Positions 62,770-64,000 of a stretch of 64,000 nt of DNA are shown in pieces. The DNA comes from Nocardia sp. SYP-A9097. Lineage in GTDB: Bacteria > Actinomycetota > Actinomycetes > Mycobacteriales > Mycobacteriaceae. How positions within the stretch are numbered: the first letter of the stretch is position 1; the number at the start of each line of letters is the position of its first letter. The stretch spans positions 1-64,000 of the forward strand of contig NZ_WJIC01000029.1 in the NCBI RefSeq assembly GCF_009649815.1, given 5' to 3'. Under the pieces are notes generated by a model. It was not told the DNA's origin, did no database searches, and saw only the letters and a program-made list of their open reading frames with translations. A program made the translations under genes and the position numbers.

Positions 62770-63930
62770 GTGCAACGCGGCAATGATTCCAGCCATCGGG
62801 ACGAGTCGGACTCGCAGCCCGACCATGGCGCCGATCCCGCACCGGATCGGTGGCTGAATAGGGCCACGCTCACCCGGCGAAGTGCACTGATCGGGATGAC
62901 GACGGTGGCCGGTGTCGCCGCGGTGGACGTCGGTGCATTTGCCTTCGCGGGTGGCTGGCTGCGGCCCGACGCGCTGACACCTGCGCGGTTCGTCGACCGG
63001 TTCGAACACGCGTACGGGCGCCACGACGGTTTTCGGCGCAACCATGCCAAGGGCCTCAGTGCCAGCGGGACCTTCCAAAGCAACGGGGCCGGCACCGCGG
63101 TGTGCAAGGCGACCGTGTTCAAGGCCGGGACTGTTCCGGTGATCGGCCGGTTTTCGCTTTCCGGTGGACTGCCCGATCAGCCCGACAAACCGGACACGGT
63201 TCGCGGCCTGGCGCTGCTGTTCTCGCCGCCCGGCGACCAACAGTGGCGCACCGCGATGGTCAACATCCCGGTCTTCGTCGACAGCACGCCGCAGGGATTC
63301 TACGAACGACTGCTCGCCACAAAGCCGGTGCCGGCGACCGGCAAGCCCGATCCGCAGCTGATGGCTGCGTTTTTGGCCCGCCACCCCGAGTCCGCCGCCG
63401 CCATGAAGATCATCAACCAGTCCCCACCCAGTTCAGGATTCGCCGACAGCACCTTTCACGGGCTCAACGCGTTTCATTTCACCAGCGACAAGGGCGCCAC
63501 CGCTTCCGTGCGCTGGGTGGCGGTTCCGCTACAAAACGGTCAGCCTGCGGGCACCGTGCCGTCGGCACAGAACGACTACCTGTTCGACGCCTTGATCGAC
63601 GCGGTGGCGCGTGGGCCGCTGAGCTGGCGGTTGATCCTGATCATCGGCGGCCCCGGGGACCCGACCAACGATGCCACCAAGCCGTGGCCGGATTCACGGC
63701 CAACGATCGACGTCGGCACCATCACGATCAACGCCGTGCAGACCGAGGCCGCGGGAAACGCACGCGACATCAACTTCGACCCGACCGTGTTACCCGACGG
63801 CATCGCCGTATCCGACGATCCACTGCTGAGCGCGCGCTCTGCCGTCTATGCCCGCTCATTCACCCGCCGCGCCGCTGAGCCCAAGCGGCCCAGCGAGGTC
63901 GACATCGGCCAGGTGCGCGATGAGCGATAA
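62770..63930 (+). CDS. Catalase-related heme peroxidase with a Tat-type N-terminus
   Basis: The 386-residue product starts with GTG. Its N-terminus has LTRRSALIGMTTVAGVAA, a twin-arginine signal with a hydrophobic stretch, so it is exported folded. The catalase core follows: FRRNHAKGLSASGTFQS with the distal His, VRGLALLFSPPGDQQWRTAM, GFADSTFHGLNAFHF, and a late RSAVYARSFT with the proximal heme Tyr. It belongs to the short SrpA-type peroxidases that pair with cytochrome b561. Its stop overlaps the cytochrome gene by 11 bases. Confidence 0.9.
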   Translation: MQRGNDSSHRDESDSQPDHGADPAPDRWLNRATLTRRSALIGMTTVAGVAAVDVGAFAFAGGWLRPDALTPARFVDRFEHAYGRHDGFRRNHAKGLSASGTFQSNGAGTAVCKATVFKAGTVPVIGRFSLSGGLPDQPDKPDTVRGLALLFSPPGDQQWRTAMVNIPVFVDSTPQGFYERLLATKPVPATGKPDPQLMAAFLARHPESAAAMKIINQSPPSSGFADSTFHGLNAFHFTSDKGATASVRWVAVPLQNGQPAGTVPSAQNDYLFDALIDAVARGPLSWRLILIIGGPGDPTNDATKPWPDSRPTIDVGTITINAVQTEAAGNARDINFDPTVLPDGIAVSDDPLLSARSAVYARSFTRRAAEPKRPSEVDIGQVRDER

Positions 63931-64000
63931 GCCCGGCCGCTTCACCCTTCTTTCGAGACTGTTGCACTGGTCGATGGCGGCAATGGTCATCGCCCAACTA
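63920..64000 (+). CDS. Cytochrome b561 (N-terminus only, runs off the window)
   Basis: The ATG at 63920 overlaps the peroxidase gene by 11 bases. The 27 visible residues read MSDKPGRFTLLSRLLHWSMA and AMVIAQL. The LHW motif contains the first heme-ligand His of b561 proteins, at the start of a membrane helix. It probably passes electrons from the quinone pool to the exported peroxidase. The rest lies to the right. Confidence 0.8.
   Translation, partial: MSDKPGRFTLLSRLLHWSMAAMVIAQL

Overview
The window is high-GC actinobacterial DNA. It has GTG starts, many ATGA/GTGA gene overlaps, several regulators of the XRE-DUF5753/DUF397 kind, a KshA-type steroid hydroxylase, a secreted DUF4189 protein, DUF3556 and lipid/PHA genes, and large STAND regulators. 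This fits a mycolic-acid-group actinomycete, most likely Nocardia or a close relative. The genus is inferred from gene content, not from a marker gene; I saw no rRNA or tRNA gene.

Layout. 370-1832 (minus) is a two-gene operon of an unknown protein and a two-TM membrane protein. 2420-4638 holds an alkyl-DHAP-synthase-like flavoenzyme and a TetR regulator. 4825-20565 is an accessory stretch that looks like a biological-conflict island. It contains a membrane-anchored STAND ATPase (5883-7934) and a small downstream partner (5446-5871) that share an unusual N-terminal motif, an I66-like beta-trefoil protein, a SLATT/DUF4231 two-TM effector-type protein, a 1429-residue TIR-STAND-TM-WD40 protein, a LuxR-type STAND regulator, and an overlapping gene pair whose first product has a Gly/Ala-rich hydrophobic block and a coiled coil. 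20798-29810 is a mixed run: DUF4870, TerD-VWA (TerF-like), a MarR regulator divergent from two tandem cupins, an AAA kinase-like protein, the XRE/DUF397 pair and very small genes.

29830-39320 is a coherent lipid/polyester locus. One arm (minus) has an acyl-CoA ligase, a DUF3556 membrane protein and a phytoene-desaturase-like oxidoreductase. The other arm (plus) has a PucR-type regulator, PHA synthase, MaoC hydratase and PHA-depolymerase-like hydrolase. 39332-44257 has a berberine-bridge-type oxidase, then IclR, TetR, KshA and a small cysteine protein. 44732-56409 mixes intact genes (DUF4189, GFA, isochorismatase, GntR, endonuclease IV, LysR) with several broken ones: a SGNH hydrolase, an amidase, an MFS pump and an HTH protein.

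56561-62650 is a recombination-scarred region: a PPOX flavoprotein, an old-yellow-enzyme gene fused to a MmgE/PrpD-like N-terminus, the KR-ACP tail of a type I PKS cut by an IS3-family remnant, fragments of a 2-hydroxyacid dehydrogenase, GrpB and an IS630 transposase, a lone GvpG, and a hexanucleotide repeat. The right edge (62770-64000) has a Tat-type catalase-related peroxidase overlapping a cytochrome b561 gene that runs off the window.

The most promising candidate for an undescribed system is the 5446-8127 unit (small ORF, STAND ATPase with an extracytoplasmic beta-domain, small motif-sharing partner), together with the neighbouring SLATT and TIR-STAND-WD40 genes.
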